From: a bacterium
GTDB taxonomy: Bacteria; Hinthialibacterota; Hinthialibacteria; OLB16
NCBI GenBank assembly: GCA_022072055.1
Contig: JAJVIK010000005.1
Span: 62,001-126,000 of the forward strand
Reading direction: 5' to 3'
DNA length: 64,000 nt
This document shows, in pieces, positions 1-7,338 of the stretch. The translations under genes and the position numbers were made by a program. Positions within the stretch are counted from its first letter, which is position 1. Every line of letters begins with the position of its first letter. The notes below the pieces were generated by a model. It saw nothing but the letters and a program-made list of their open reading frames with translations. It searched no databases and was not told where the DNA came from.

Positions 1-1563
1 GCAGTAATAGGCGAGACGCTCATCTCCCGACTTCTCGATCGTGTCCGCGAGAGCATCCGCCTCCTCCACCGTGGGGGGCTGCTTGCGACCTAAGAGGGCG
101 TTCGCTTCCCCCGCGAGATCGCTCGATATCTTGGAGCTCGGAATGGCATCCTTCACCTTCTTAATCCAATCCTGAACCCGCTTGCGCCAATATCCGCGAT
201 TGCGCAACAGGTCCGCGAGGACCTCCGATTTCTCAATGGAGATCGTGCCCACCAATGCGGGTTGGTCCTTCTTCCGGCACTCAATGATTTGCGCGACGAT
301 GGCCTCGAATTTCTCGGCCTCGGTCCGATAGACCTGGTCCGGCAGATCGATTCGGATGCAGGGGCGGTTGGTGGGGATAACCGCCACATCGAGGTTGTAG
401 ATCTCGCGGAACTCCGCGGCCTCGGTGTCGGCGGTTCCGGTCATGCCCGCGAGGCGCTTGTACATTCGGAAATAGTTCTGGAAGGTGATCGTGGCGAGGG
501 TTTGATTCTCGCGCTCGATCTTGACTCCCTCCTTGGCCTCCACCGCCTGATGCAGCCCATCGCTCCATCGTCTTCCCGGCATGAGCCGTCCCGTGAATTC
601 ATCGACGATGACCACTTGGCCATCCTGAACCACATAGTGGACATCCTTGTTGAAGAGATGGTGCGCGCGAAGGGCCTGATCGAGGTGGTGAACAATTTCG
701 AGGTTCTCCTCGGAGAACATGTTGTCCAGGCCGAGGAGCTGTTGAGCGCGCTCCATGCCCTCCTCGGTGAGGAGGATATGGCGCTCCTTCTCATCGACCT
801 TGAAATCCTCATCCTTTCGCAGGCTCGGGATGATCTTGTTGACCCTGTAATAGGTGTCCGGGGAGAGGTCGGCGGGGCCTGAGATGATCAGCGGAGTCCG
901 CGCTTCGTCGATCAGAATGGAGTCCACCTCATCCACAATGGCGTAGTGGAGACCGCGTTGCGGACGATCCTCCGGGGCGACCGCGAGATTACTGCGGAGG
1001 TAATCAAAACCGAACTCGTTATTGGTGCCATAGGTGATGTCGGCCTGGTACGCCACAATCTTGTCTTGGGGATCCTGATCGTGCTGGATGGCCCCCACGG
1101 TAAGGCCCAGGAACTGGTGGATCGGGCCCATCCATTCCATGTCGCGCTTGGCGAGATAATCGTTGACCGTGACAATGTGGACCCCCTTCCCCTCGAGCGC
1201 GATCAGGTAGGACGGCAGCGTGGCGACAAGGGTTTTCCCCTCGCCGGTGGCCATTTCCGCGATCTTGCCCTCGTAAAGGGCGATGCCGCCCATGAGCTGG
1301 GAGTCGAAGTGGCGCATGCCGATCACCCGCTTGGCCGCCTCGCGGACTGTGGCGAAGGCTTCGGGTAGGAGCGCATCGAGGGATTCGCCCAGTCCCAGGC
1401 GGCGCTTGAACTTGTCGGTCTGAGCGCGGAGTTGGTCGTCGTCCATTCGCGCCATTTCAGGCTCCAACGCGCTGATGCGCTCAACGATCGGCAGCAGGCG
1501 CTTCCGGTCGCGCTCGCTCTTACTCCCGAAAATCTTGGTCAGAATGGCGTTCAGAAACGACAC
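1..1563 (-). CDS. secA: Preprotein translocase ATPase SecA (3' end outside window)
   Basis: SecA is the cytosolic motor ATPase that pushes unfolded preproteins through SecYEG. The visible 521 codons cover nucleotide-binding domain 1, the preprotein cross-linking domain and the beginning of NBD2. Walker A MATGEGKT lies near residue 103-110 and [14 protein letters not shown] near residue 209, the same spacing as in E. coli Sec[11 protein letters not shown], at the NBD2 entry, is also present. After it comes a charged stretch ([14 protein letters not shown] and on to the window edge) that looks like a lineage-specific insertion. The start is GTG at 1563, because AAGGAG sits 9 bases upstream and the protein then begins [12 protein letters not shown], as SecA proteins do. 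The gene runs off the left edge, so the C-terminal helical scaffold and zinc tail cannot be judged. It is divergent from the metallophosphoesterase gene. Confidence 0.97.
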   Translation of the reverse strand, partial: MSFLNAILTKIFGSKSERDRKRLLPIVERISALEPEMARMDDDQLRAQTDKFKRRLGLGESLDALLPEAFATVREAAKRVIGMRHFDSQLMGGIALYEGKIAEMATGEGKTLVATLPSYLIALEGKGVHIVTVNDYLAKRDMEWMGPIHQFLGLTVGAIQHDQDPQDKIVAYQADITYGTNNEFGFDYLRSNLAVAPEDRPQRGLHYAIVDEVDSILIDEARTPLIISGPADLSPDTYYRVNKIIPSLRKDEDFKVDEKERHILLTEEGMERAQQLLGLDNMFSEENLEIVHHLDQALRAHHLFNKDVHYVVQDGQVVIVDEFTGRLMPGRRWSDGLHQAVEAKEGVKIERENQTLATITFQNYFRMYKRLAGMTGTADTEAAEFREIYNLDVAVIPTNRPCIRIDLPDQVYRTEAEKFEAIVAQIIECRKKDQPALVGTISIEKSEVLADLLRNRGYWRKRVQDWIKKVKDAIPSSKISSDLAGEANALLGRKQPPTVEEADALADTIEKSGDERLAYYC

Positions 1564-1696
1564 TGGGAAAGACTCCTTCAAGGCGAAAACGGCGACTCCT
1601 TCGGAGGGGGAATAGCATGGCCCTCGCAAGCCGTTAGAATGTGAATCTCTCTTTCACTAGTTTCAAGGATAACGATCCGTCGAGAGGTAAGAAAGG

Positions 1697-2851
1697 GTGG
1701 AGACCTTGATCGTCGAGTCCCTCTTTGGGGTGGCCGTGGCGGCGACTTGCCTTGGGGCGTTCCTACTCCCCCTTGCGGCGGTAAGCCAGGGGTGTTCTCG
1801 AATGCCGGACAGCGTGGCCAAGGCCGGGCTGGAAACGGGTCTCTACACGGTGGCGGGATTGGGCCCGCTCGTTGTGGTCTGGCTCGCCTGGGTTTGGGGC
1901 TTGCGGCTGTTTGAGTGGGAAGGGGGCCGACCGGTCATCCCGTGGGCGACATTCTGGTACCTCCTGGCGGGACAGGTCTCTTTTGTCTTGCATACCGCCG
2001 CCGATCTTTGGCGCTGGATGAGAAACGCCGGACAAGTCGAGGGTGTCGAAACGGTCCGCGAAGCAAGGCCCTATGTGAGTCGCCCGGATGATCCACGCCC
2101 ACTGCTCCCGAGGTGGAATGGAATTCACCGTCTCGATCGGATAAGGGTCCGTGTTCGCATCCCCGGCCTCGACCCCAGACTCGTGGGCCTTAAGATCGGA
2201 CACCTCACCGACTTCCATCTGGGAAAACAGTGTCATGCCCGTTATGTGCGTCACGCGGTGGATCGGGTCTTGGAGACCTCGCCCGATCTGATCGCGGTGA
2301 CCGGGGACTTTGTGAATTTTGCGAAATACCTGGACGAGTGCTTTGAGACTCTTGCCGAAATCCAGGCGCCCCTTGGGGTGTTCGCCGTTCGCGGCAACCA
2401 TGACTATTGGGTGGGAGCGGAAGAGATCGGGCGCCGAATCGAGTCGGCTGGGATGATTCTTCTTGAAGATCGGACCGTGGAGGCGGAGCGCCGCGGCGCG
2501 CGCTTTCTGGTTTCGGGGATTGAGAGTCGCTGGAATCGCGCCGGGGTTCCTCTCGATTACATCCCCGCCGAGGACACGCGCCTGAAGGTTGTCCTCTCTC
2601 ACACTCCGGATGAGTTCCCTCGATTGGCCGAGCGGGAACCCCACTTGGTGCTCTCGGGGCACACACACGGCGGTCAGCTCCGACTTCCGTTGTTTGGACC
2701 GGTGGTCACGCCCTCAGACTATGGAAGGAGATACGCCGCCGGGGTATTCCGAAAGGGCCCAAGCCTGCTCTATGTGAGTCGTGGAATCGGCTGTTATCCC
2801 CCGCTTCGACTGCTGTGCGATCCGGAGGTGACTGTATTCGAGTTGATCTAG
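1697..2851 (+). CDS. Membrane-anchored metallophosphoesterase (YkuE/YaeI-like)
   Basis: This 384-residue protein starts with about three hydrophobic segments (residues 5-30, 45-70 and 80-105), followed by a calcineurin-like phosphoesterase domain. The metal-binding motifs occur in family order: TDFH (D172, H174), GD (D204), GNHD near residue 234 and GHTHGGQ near residue 322. Relatives such as YkuE and YaeI are membrane-associated, and YaeI acts on UDP-2,3-diacylglucosamine or related phosphodiesters; the substrate here is unknown. The start is GTG with a weak GAAAGG just upstream; no better start was seen. The gene converges on the next one, and the two stop codons share the palindrome CTAG, giving a 4-base overlap. 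Confidence 0.85.
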   Translation: METLIVESLFGVAVAATCLGAFLLPLAAVSQGCSRMPDSVAKAGLETGLYTVAGLGPLVVVWLAWVWGLRLFEWEGGRPVIPWATFWYLLAGQVSFVLHTAADLWRWMRNAGQVEGVETVREARPYVSRPDDPRPLLPRWNGIHRLDRIRVRVRIPGLDPRLVGLKIGHLTDFHLGKQCHARYVRHAVDRVLETSPDLIAVTGDFVNFAKYLDECFETLAEIQAPLGVFAVRGNHDYWVGAEEIGRRIESAGMILLEDRTVEAERRGARFLVSGIESRWNRAGVPLDYIPAEDTRLKVVLSHTPDEFPRLAEREPHLVLSGHTHGGQLRLPLFGPVVTPSDYGRRYAAGVFRKGPSLLYVSRGIGCYPPLRLLCDPEVTVFELI

Positions 2852-3912
2852 GGTCTGGGCAGCCGATCCTTGGGAACCCGGTAAAGACGGATTTGGTGGG
2901 TTTGATCGGGAGCCGCCACTTCCGCGTAGATCCACACCTCGTTTCCCATATCCAACCAATGGGAGTACCTGAAGGTGCTGAAGAACCGGTTGGGGGTCTC
3001 GCTGACCAACAGGGGGGCATCCGGCGTGAGGTCGATCAGATGGTGCAGGTCGAAGGTGAACGCGAGTCCCGTGACAATATTGTAGACCGGATCATACCAC
3101 TGGGTGCTCGATCCCTCATACACGAAGAGATAGCCCACTCCGAGCGGAAGGACGCAAGACGGGCGGACATGAAAGTTGTGCCAGCCTGAGAGGTCGAGAA
3201 TCGGCAGCGAGGGGCTTCCGACAGGCTCCCAGCGCTCGCCATCCTCGCTGGTGAAATGGAACACGCGTTCGTTGCGGCGGATATAGCCGATCACATAGCA
3301 GTGAAATTCCCCGCCGGTGCAAAGGATGAACGGGTCCTTGAATTCGGTCGGCGCGATGTCTCTTTCGTAAGCCCTTTCCGGCGGTCGGATGACAGGTTTC
3401 GCGGTGTTGGCGACAAAATCGGCTGGGGAATCCGCATCCTCCCATTTCACGATGCACCAGGGGTCCTCGGCCCAAGGGCCGCAGCCGTAGAGCTTGAACT
3501 TTCCGGTCCGGGGATCGATGAGCAACGCGGGGCGCTCAAAGCCGGGGATGGGAACCTCTTCGCGCCGGATGGATTTGACCTTCTCGAAGGACTTGCCGTC
3601 CTCGCTCCTGAGAATGCGAATCTCGTAGCCGCGCAGGCCTCGAGGGGCATCGGCGGTGCGCATGCGGCAAGCCATCCAGAACACCCCCGTGGGGTCCCGA
3701 ACCACCGAGGGCGCGCCGGCCCACCACTCCGGCTCCTCCTTGTCGGGTTTCAGGATCAACGTGGAGTTCCGTAGGAAAGGCTCGAGGACGCCATACGCTC
3801 CGGGCGTTGGCTTGGGAGCAGCATGGGAATCCTCCGCTGATCCCTCGGAGACGACCGAGGAAAGGACATACACGAGAATTCCAGGAAGGATGTACAGAGC
3901 GCGTCGTATCAC
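2848..3912 (-). CDS. Secreted beta-propeller-like protein, possible glycoside hydrolase
   Basis: The protein has 354 residues with an N-terminal signal peptide (ALYILPGILVYVLSSVV, cleavage probably near residue 25). The body has the repetitive character of a five-bladed propeller: GAPSVVRDPTGVFWMACRM, EIRILRSEDGKSFEKV, FKDPFILCTGGEFHCYVI and HFTSEDGERWEPV. Such acidic repeats (VRDP, FKDP, SEDG) are typical of GH43/GH32-type propellers and of related GH130-type proteins, but no family-defining catalytic triad could be assigned. The function is therefore only a suggestion: extracellular or periplasmic carbohydrate processing. It is a monocistronic gene that overlaps the stop codon of the convergent metallophosphoesterase by 4 bases. 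Confidence 0.6.
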   Translation of the reverse strand: MIRRALYILPGILVYVLSSVVSEGSAEDSHAAPKPTPGAYGVLEPFLRNSTLILKPDKEEPEWWAGAPSVVRDPTGVFWMACRMRTADAPRGLRGYEIRILRSEDGKSFEKVKSIRREEVPIPGFERPALLIDPRTGKFKLYGCGPWAEDPWCIVKWEDADSPADFVANTAKPVIRPPERAYERDIAPTEFKDPFILCTGGEFHCYVIGYIRRNERVFHFTSEDGERWEPVGSPSLPILDLSGWHNFHVRPSCVLPLGVGYLFVYEGSSTQWYDPVYNIVTGLAFTFDLHHLIDLTPDAPLLVSETPNRFFSTFRYSHWLDMGNEVWIYAEVAAPDQTHQIRLYRVPKDRLPRP

Positions 3913-3951
3913 GATCCAGACTCCTCAACCGGTCGAGTGACTCGTTGAATC

Positions 3952-4332
3952 CTACGCCTCATTTCCAATCCGACTCATTCTTACCTCCCCGCCCACCATG
4001 ACATCCATCCGTACAGCGTATCCGAGCAGCAGACCCATCCCCACAAGCGAATTCGTATCCACCGCCTCGACCTCCACCACGCGAATCTCTCCGTCCCATG
4101 AAACAATCCCCCGATGAATATCAAATGTCGCAACGCTGCCATCGGCAAGCAAGGCCTCCGCGCGCCCTATCCATGGGAAATTCATTTTGGAAACGACCGC
4201 GCGGGGAAGGGTCAAATACCCGGAAAACCCGGTGTCGATCACCGAGTCGATCTGGTAGTCGCCGCCATCGGGACCCAGGAGAGTCAACCGAAGGAGAGCG
4301 TCCAGGTTGGTCGAGATACCCCCCTGAATCAT
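3952..4332 (-). CDS. Clan AA (retropepsin-like) aspartic protease
   Basis: This 126-residue protein has the single-domain retropepsin signature VIDTGFSGYLTLP near residue 32, which carries the catalytic D-T-G. A second hydrophobic, glycine-containing strand (NSLVGMGLLLGYAVRMDV) corresponds to the usual Leu-Leu-Gly motif before the conserved small helix. At this size it must dimerise to form an active site, as retroviral and bacterial clan AA proteases do. It has no signal peptide, so it is cytosolic. Its ATG overlaps the TGA of the upstream small gene by one base (TGATG), which indicates translational coupling. The substrate is unknown; the partner protein is the obvious candidate. Confidence 0.8.
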   Translation of the reverse strand: MIQGGISTNLDALLRLTLLGPDGGDYQIDSVIDTGFSGYLTLPRAVVSKMNFPWIGRAEALLADGSVATFDIHRGIVSWDGEIRVVEVEAVDTNSLVGMGLLLGYAVRMDVMVGGEVRMSRIGNEA

Positions 4333-4604
4333 CAGGCGCCCACTGAGGACCTTTTTCCGATCCGATGAACACCTCGATGACCAATCCGGACAAACCAGAT
4401 TTGCGCGTCCGGATTTCGGGCCAGCAGGCGATCCGCGGCGTCGATCATATTGTCGGCTAATTCGTAGTCCGAGGAATCCACATCGATGGCGACGACCCTC
4501 CCCTGGTGTCCAGCCTCAACCATAGGACGCACCTGATTTTGGTAAATCAGGTCCCCTTTCCGGGCATGTTCCTTGGGATTGATTCTGGGTGTGATCGCGC
4601 TCAT
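4332..4604 (-). CDS. Small conserved protein paired with clan AA protease
   Basis: The product has 90 residues. The core is KGDLIYQNQVRPMVE, then GRVVAIDVDSSDYELADN, then DRLLARNPDAQIWFVRIGH and RGVHRIG. From memory, this pattern (bacterial small protein with VAIDxxxxxYE and DRLLAxxPDAQIWxxRIG) recurs next to retropepsin-like protease genes in cyanobacteria and other phyla, but it has no assigned function. It is translated just ahead of the protease with a one-base overlap, so the two form a compact operon resembling a toxin-antitoxin module in organisation. The protein is basic at the C-terminus and has no membrane segment or signal peptide. Confidence 0.7.
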   Translation of the reverse strand: MSAITPRINPKEHARKGDLIYQNQVRPMVEAGHQGRVVAIDVDSSDYELADNMIDAADRLLARNPDAQIWFVRIGHRGVHRIGKRSSVGA

Positions 4605-4698
4605 CCGCTACCTCGAATCCCGTTCGATGTGTTCAGAAAGCTCGACTCATTCTAAGCCAAGAGAACTCGGAGCGAAAACCCCGCGACGAGGTCCCCCC

Positions 4699-7116
4699 TC
4701 AATCCCCCGGGGCGGCAATCTCCTCGCGAATCTTGCGCGGGGGGGCCTCGCCGATCTTTCCGAACTCGATCCGCTGGCCGTTCTTGAGGTCGAACTCAAG
4801 AATCTTTCCCTTCTTGTTGGAGAGGATCTTGGTGTCCACACGAGACTTGAGGCGCAGCTTGTAGGTGACCCGAGTGGAATCGAAAGGGGACACCAGGCGG
4901 ACCACGCCCGGACGGGTCGCCTCGATGAGGAGTCCCTCCACCTTCCCCTTTTCCATGGTGGCCGCGACCAAGTGCCCCCCGGGGGTGCGCCAACCCCAGA
5001 ACTGAGCGGTGGCGCCCCTCGGCATGCCCGGAAAGACTCGGAGGGTTCCGTTGGTCCAGTGCAGGCAGAGCTCCTGGACCGCGGCGGCGAATCCGAGATT
5101 GGCGTCGATCTGGAAGATGTCGGCGCGGGTTTCCATGTCCGCCGGGTAGTGCCGATTGAGGCCATTCTGACGGGTGAAGCGGGTCAGGAACTCATCCAGA
5201 CACTCAAGGGCGCGCGGGAAGTTGCCGAGGCGCGAATAAAGCAGTGAGAGCCAGATCCAGGTGAAGCCGACCGATTTGTCGAAGCCGATGGCTTCCAGGC
5301 CCTTCAGGGTCTCGCTCGCGATTTGGAGCTCCGATTTGGGCGAGGCCAGCGAGACCTCACACATGGGGAAAACCGGCATCATCTTGGACAGGTAGCGATG
5401 GGATTCCTTGGAGACCAAGTTGCGCCCATCCATCCAGCGCCCGTTTTGGACCGGATATCCGGGGAGGTGGTCGAGGATGTATTGCCAGCGCTCAACCCGG
5501 CGCGGGTCTTCTCGGATTTCGGGGTGCTTGGAGATGGTGATCAGCTTTTGGAACAGGGTTCGGAAGAGGGCCACATCAATGGTGGGTGTGTCCACCCAGG
5601 TTTGCGGGGTTCCCTTCCCCAGATTCGGGCAAAAAGAGGGGAAGATCTCGACCTTGTCGGTTCCGTTCTGGAACAACCAGTTTTCGAGGAACTCCGCGCA
5701 TTCCAGGGCGAAATTGTAGCCGATGGTGGTGAGATAGAGGTTGTCGCTGGTGTAATCCCAGTAGCGCAGGAAGTCGATCGCCACCCAGGCGGTCCCGCCG
5801 GGCCAGAGTTTGGCGGCGAGCCAAGTGGCCATTTCCTGCCCGCGGGGTCCGAAGGAGAGCGGGGTCTTCACTCCCCCCCAACCCCAATGGCGAGCGGTGT
5901 CGGTTCGCATCTGCTCCCGGATTTCGAGCGCGAAGAGGCGGACATAGGGTTCGAGCATGTCGAGGCGGTTGGAGCCGAACGCCCCCCAGGCCGACATCTG
6001 GAGGTGCAGGTCGGTGCGATACCCGCCATGCCAGGGGGCGAATCCATGGCCGTTCCACAGGCCCTGCAGGCCGCCGGCTTGTTTCCCGACCGCCGAGGAG
6101 GCGCCGAGAAGGTATTGAGAGAGATACCACTGCTTTTCGATGTCGGGACGGTTCGCCCACGCAAAGCCGGAACGGAACCAGTACTTCTCCATCGCCTGCT
6201 GGTTTCGCCGGATGGCGCCCCGGTAGCGCTGAGGTTTTTCGACATTGAGGGTGGCGCGGACTCGATCCTCCGGGGAGGCGGTGGTTTCCGAACAGGCCAC
6301 CACCACGCGCAGTTCAAGCGAGGTGTCATCCAGGTCATCGAAGACGATCGCGGCCTCGGTGGAGTCCTGAGACGCGAGCCGTGAGGGAATGTCGCTTTCC
6401 AGGCCGACCACATAGCTCAAGTTGTCGGGAAAGGTGGATTGGAGTTGGAGCAGGGTGCCTCGGTGTTTGAAGATGGGATCAGGCAGATGCTGGGCATGTT
6501 CGCGCAGTAGCCTGACCCGAAGGGTGCGCAACGGGCGCTCGGCCTCGACCCGTATCCGGAGGACATTTTGGTCCGCCGCGAGAAAAGTCTGGACAGTGTA
6601 GTGGGTCAGTTTGAGGGGGCTGGCGAGAAAGTCGGAGTCGAACTCGGTGGTCACCTCGCCGGTGAGCATGGAGTGGGTTTGAACTAAGTTGCGGAAGGTG
6701 CTTTCGCCGATCGGTTCGACCACCACCCAGGCCGCGGCCTGGAGGGAGGGATAGTGGCGCGGAAGGAGGTTGCGCCCGCGCTCCTCGATTTTGTGGAGGG
6801 TTTTCCAATCCTGCTCCTGGACACAGTTGGCGATCTGGCGGAAGGGAACGGGGGGGAGGTTCGAGTCATTCCCGGGGACCCGGTGATCCCAGATGTCGCT
6901 CTTATTGAGGAGCCAGGTGAACCGGTTGGGGGCGCCATAGTGCATGGCGGCCATGTCGCCGTTGCCGAGGGGGACCCCATCGAGCCAAGTGGCGGCGGGG
7001 ACGCGAGTGACCCAATCGTGCTTGGCGATAACATCCCTCGGATCGTGGATTTTAGCCAGTTTTTTCCAGTCGAGAGTGCGCGTGGCGGTTCGATAATCCA
7101 GATTCAGAGCGGGCAT
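4699..7116 (-). CDS. Glycoside hydrolase, GH95-like (alpha-L-fucosidase/galactosidase type)
   Basis: The protein has 805 residues. The N-terminus carries WLDGVPLGNGDMAAMHYG, the GH95 pattern (xALPxGNGxLGAMVxG), and NKSDIWDHR matches its following strand. The middle holds the alpha/alpha barrel hallmark LQGLWNGHGFAPWHGGY, then LHLQMSAWGAF. The C-terminal part holds DANLGFAAAVQELCLHW and TLRVFPGMPRG, which match the GH95 closing motifs. Family members remove alpha-L-fucose or alpha-L-galactose from glycans by inversion. There is no signal peptide at the chosen ATG, so this copy may be cytosolic, unlike most family members. It has its own strong promoter and is not in an obvious operon. Substrate specificity is uncertain because the barrel is divergent. 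Confidence 0.75.
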   Translation of the reverse strand: MPALNLDYRTATRTLDWKKLAKIHDPRDVIAKHDWVTRVPAATWLDGVPLGNGDMAAMHYGAPNRFTWLLNKSDIWDHRVPGNDSNLPPVPFRQIANCVQEQDWKTLHKIEERGRNLLPRHYPSLQAAAWVVVEPIGESTFRNLVQTHSMLTGEVTTEFDSDFLASPLKLTHYTVQTFLAADQNVLRIRVEAERPLRTLRVRLLREHAQHLPDPIFKHRGTLLQLQSTFPDNLSYVVGLESDIPSRLASQDSTEAAIVFDDLDDTSLELRVVVACSETTASPEDRVRATLNVEKPQRYRGAIRRNQQAMEKYWFRSGFAWANRPDIEKQWYLSQYLLGASSAVGKQAGGLQGLWNGHGFAPWHGGYRTDLHLQMSAWGAFGSNRLDMLEPYVRLFALEIREQMRTDTARHWGWGGVKTPLSFGPRGQEMATWLAAKLWPGGTAWVAIDFLRYWDYTSDNLYLTTIGYNFALECAEFLENWLFQNGTDKVEIFPSFCPNLGKGTPQTWVDTPTIDVALFRTLFQKLITISKHPEIREDPRRVERWQYILDHLPGYPVQNGRWMDGRNLVSKESHRYLSKMMPVFPMCEVSLASPKSELQIASETLKGLEAIGFDKSVGFTWIWLSLLYSRLGNFPRALECLDEFLTRFTRQNGLNRHYPADMETRADIFQIDANLGFAAAVQELCLHWTNGTLRVFPGMPRGATAQFWGWRTPGGHLVAATMEKGKVEGLLIEATRPGVVRLVSPFDSTRVTYKLRLKSRVDTKILSNKKGKILEFDLKNGQRIEFGKIGEAPPRKIREEIAAPGD

Positions 7117-7183
7117 TCGTTTCCCTCGAGTTCAGCCAAGACGGAGATGTTCAAACCATAAAACCCACGGTTGATAGCGGGAG

Positions 7184-7212
7184 ACTATACAACGCTTTGG
7201 GTTAAGAGTCAA
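7184..7212 (-). promoter_or_regulatory. Sigma-70-type promoter of the GH95-like gene
   Basis: On the minus strand TTGACT (7212-7207) is followed after exactly 17 bases by TATAGT (7189-7184). The -10 element lies 68 bases before the ATG at 7116. Both hexamers differ from consensus by one base. Confidence 0.7.
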
Positions 7213-7273
7213 AAGTTCATGGGAAGTATTAGTTTGCAGAGGTCAACCCTTTGGAATTGGGGCTGTTACAAAT

Positions 7274-7307
7274 GAAAAGGGGGCGGCAAGTTAACCTTGC
7301 CGCCCCC
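7274..7307 (-). terminator. Intrinsic terminator of the 995-residue secreted protein gene
   Basis: A perfect 12-bp stem (7279-7290 with 7296-7307, five-base loop) rich in G and C lies 31 bases after the stop codon. On the minus strand it is followed by TTTTCATTT. It insulates the downstream GH95-like gene, which has its own promoter. Confidence 0.9.
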
Positions 7308-7338
7308 GAAGAATCAGGCTAGAGCCGATCCTTGTCCC

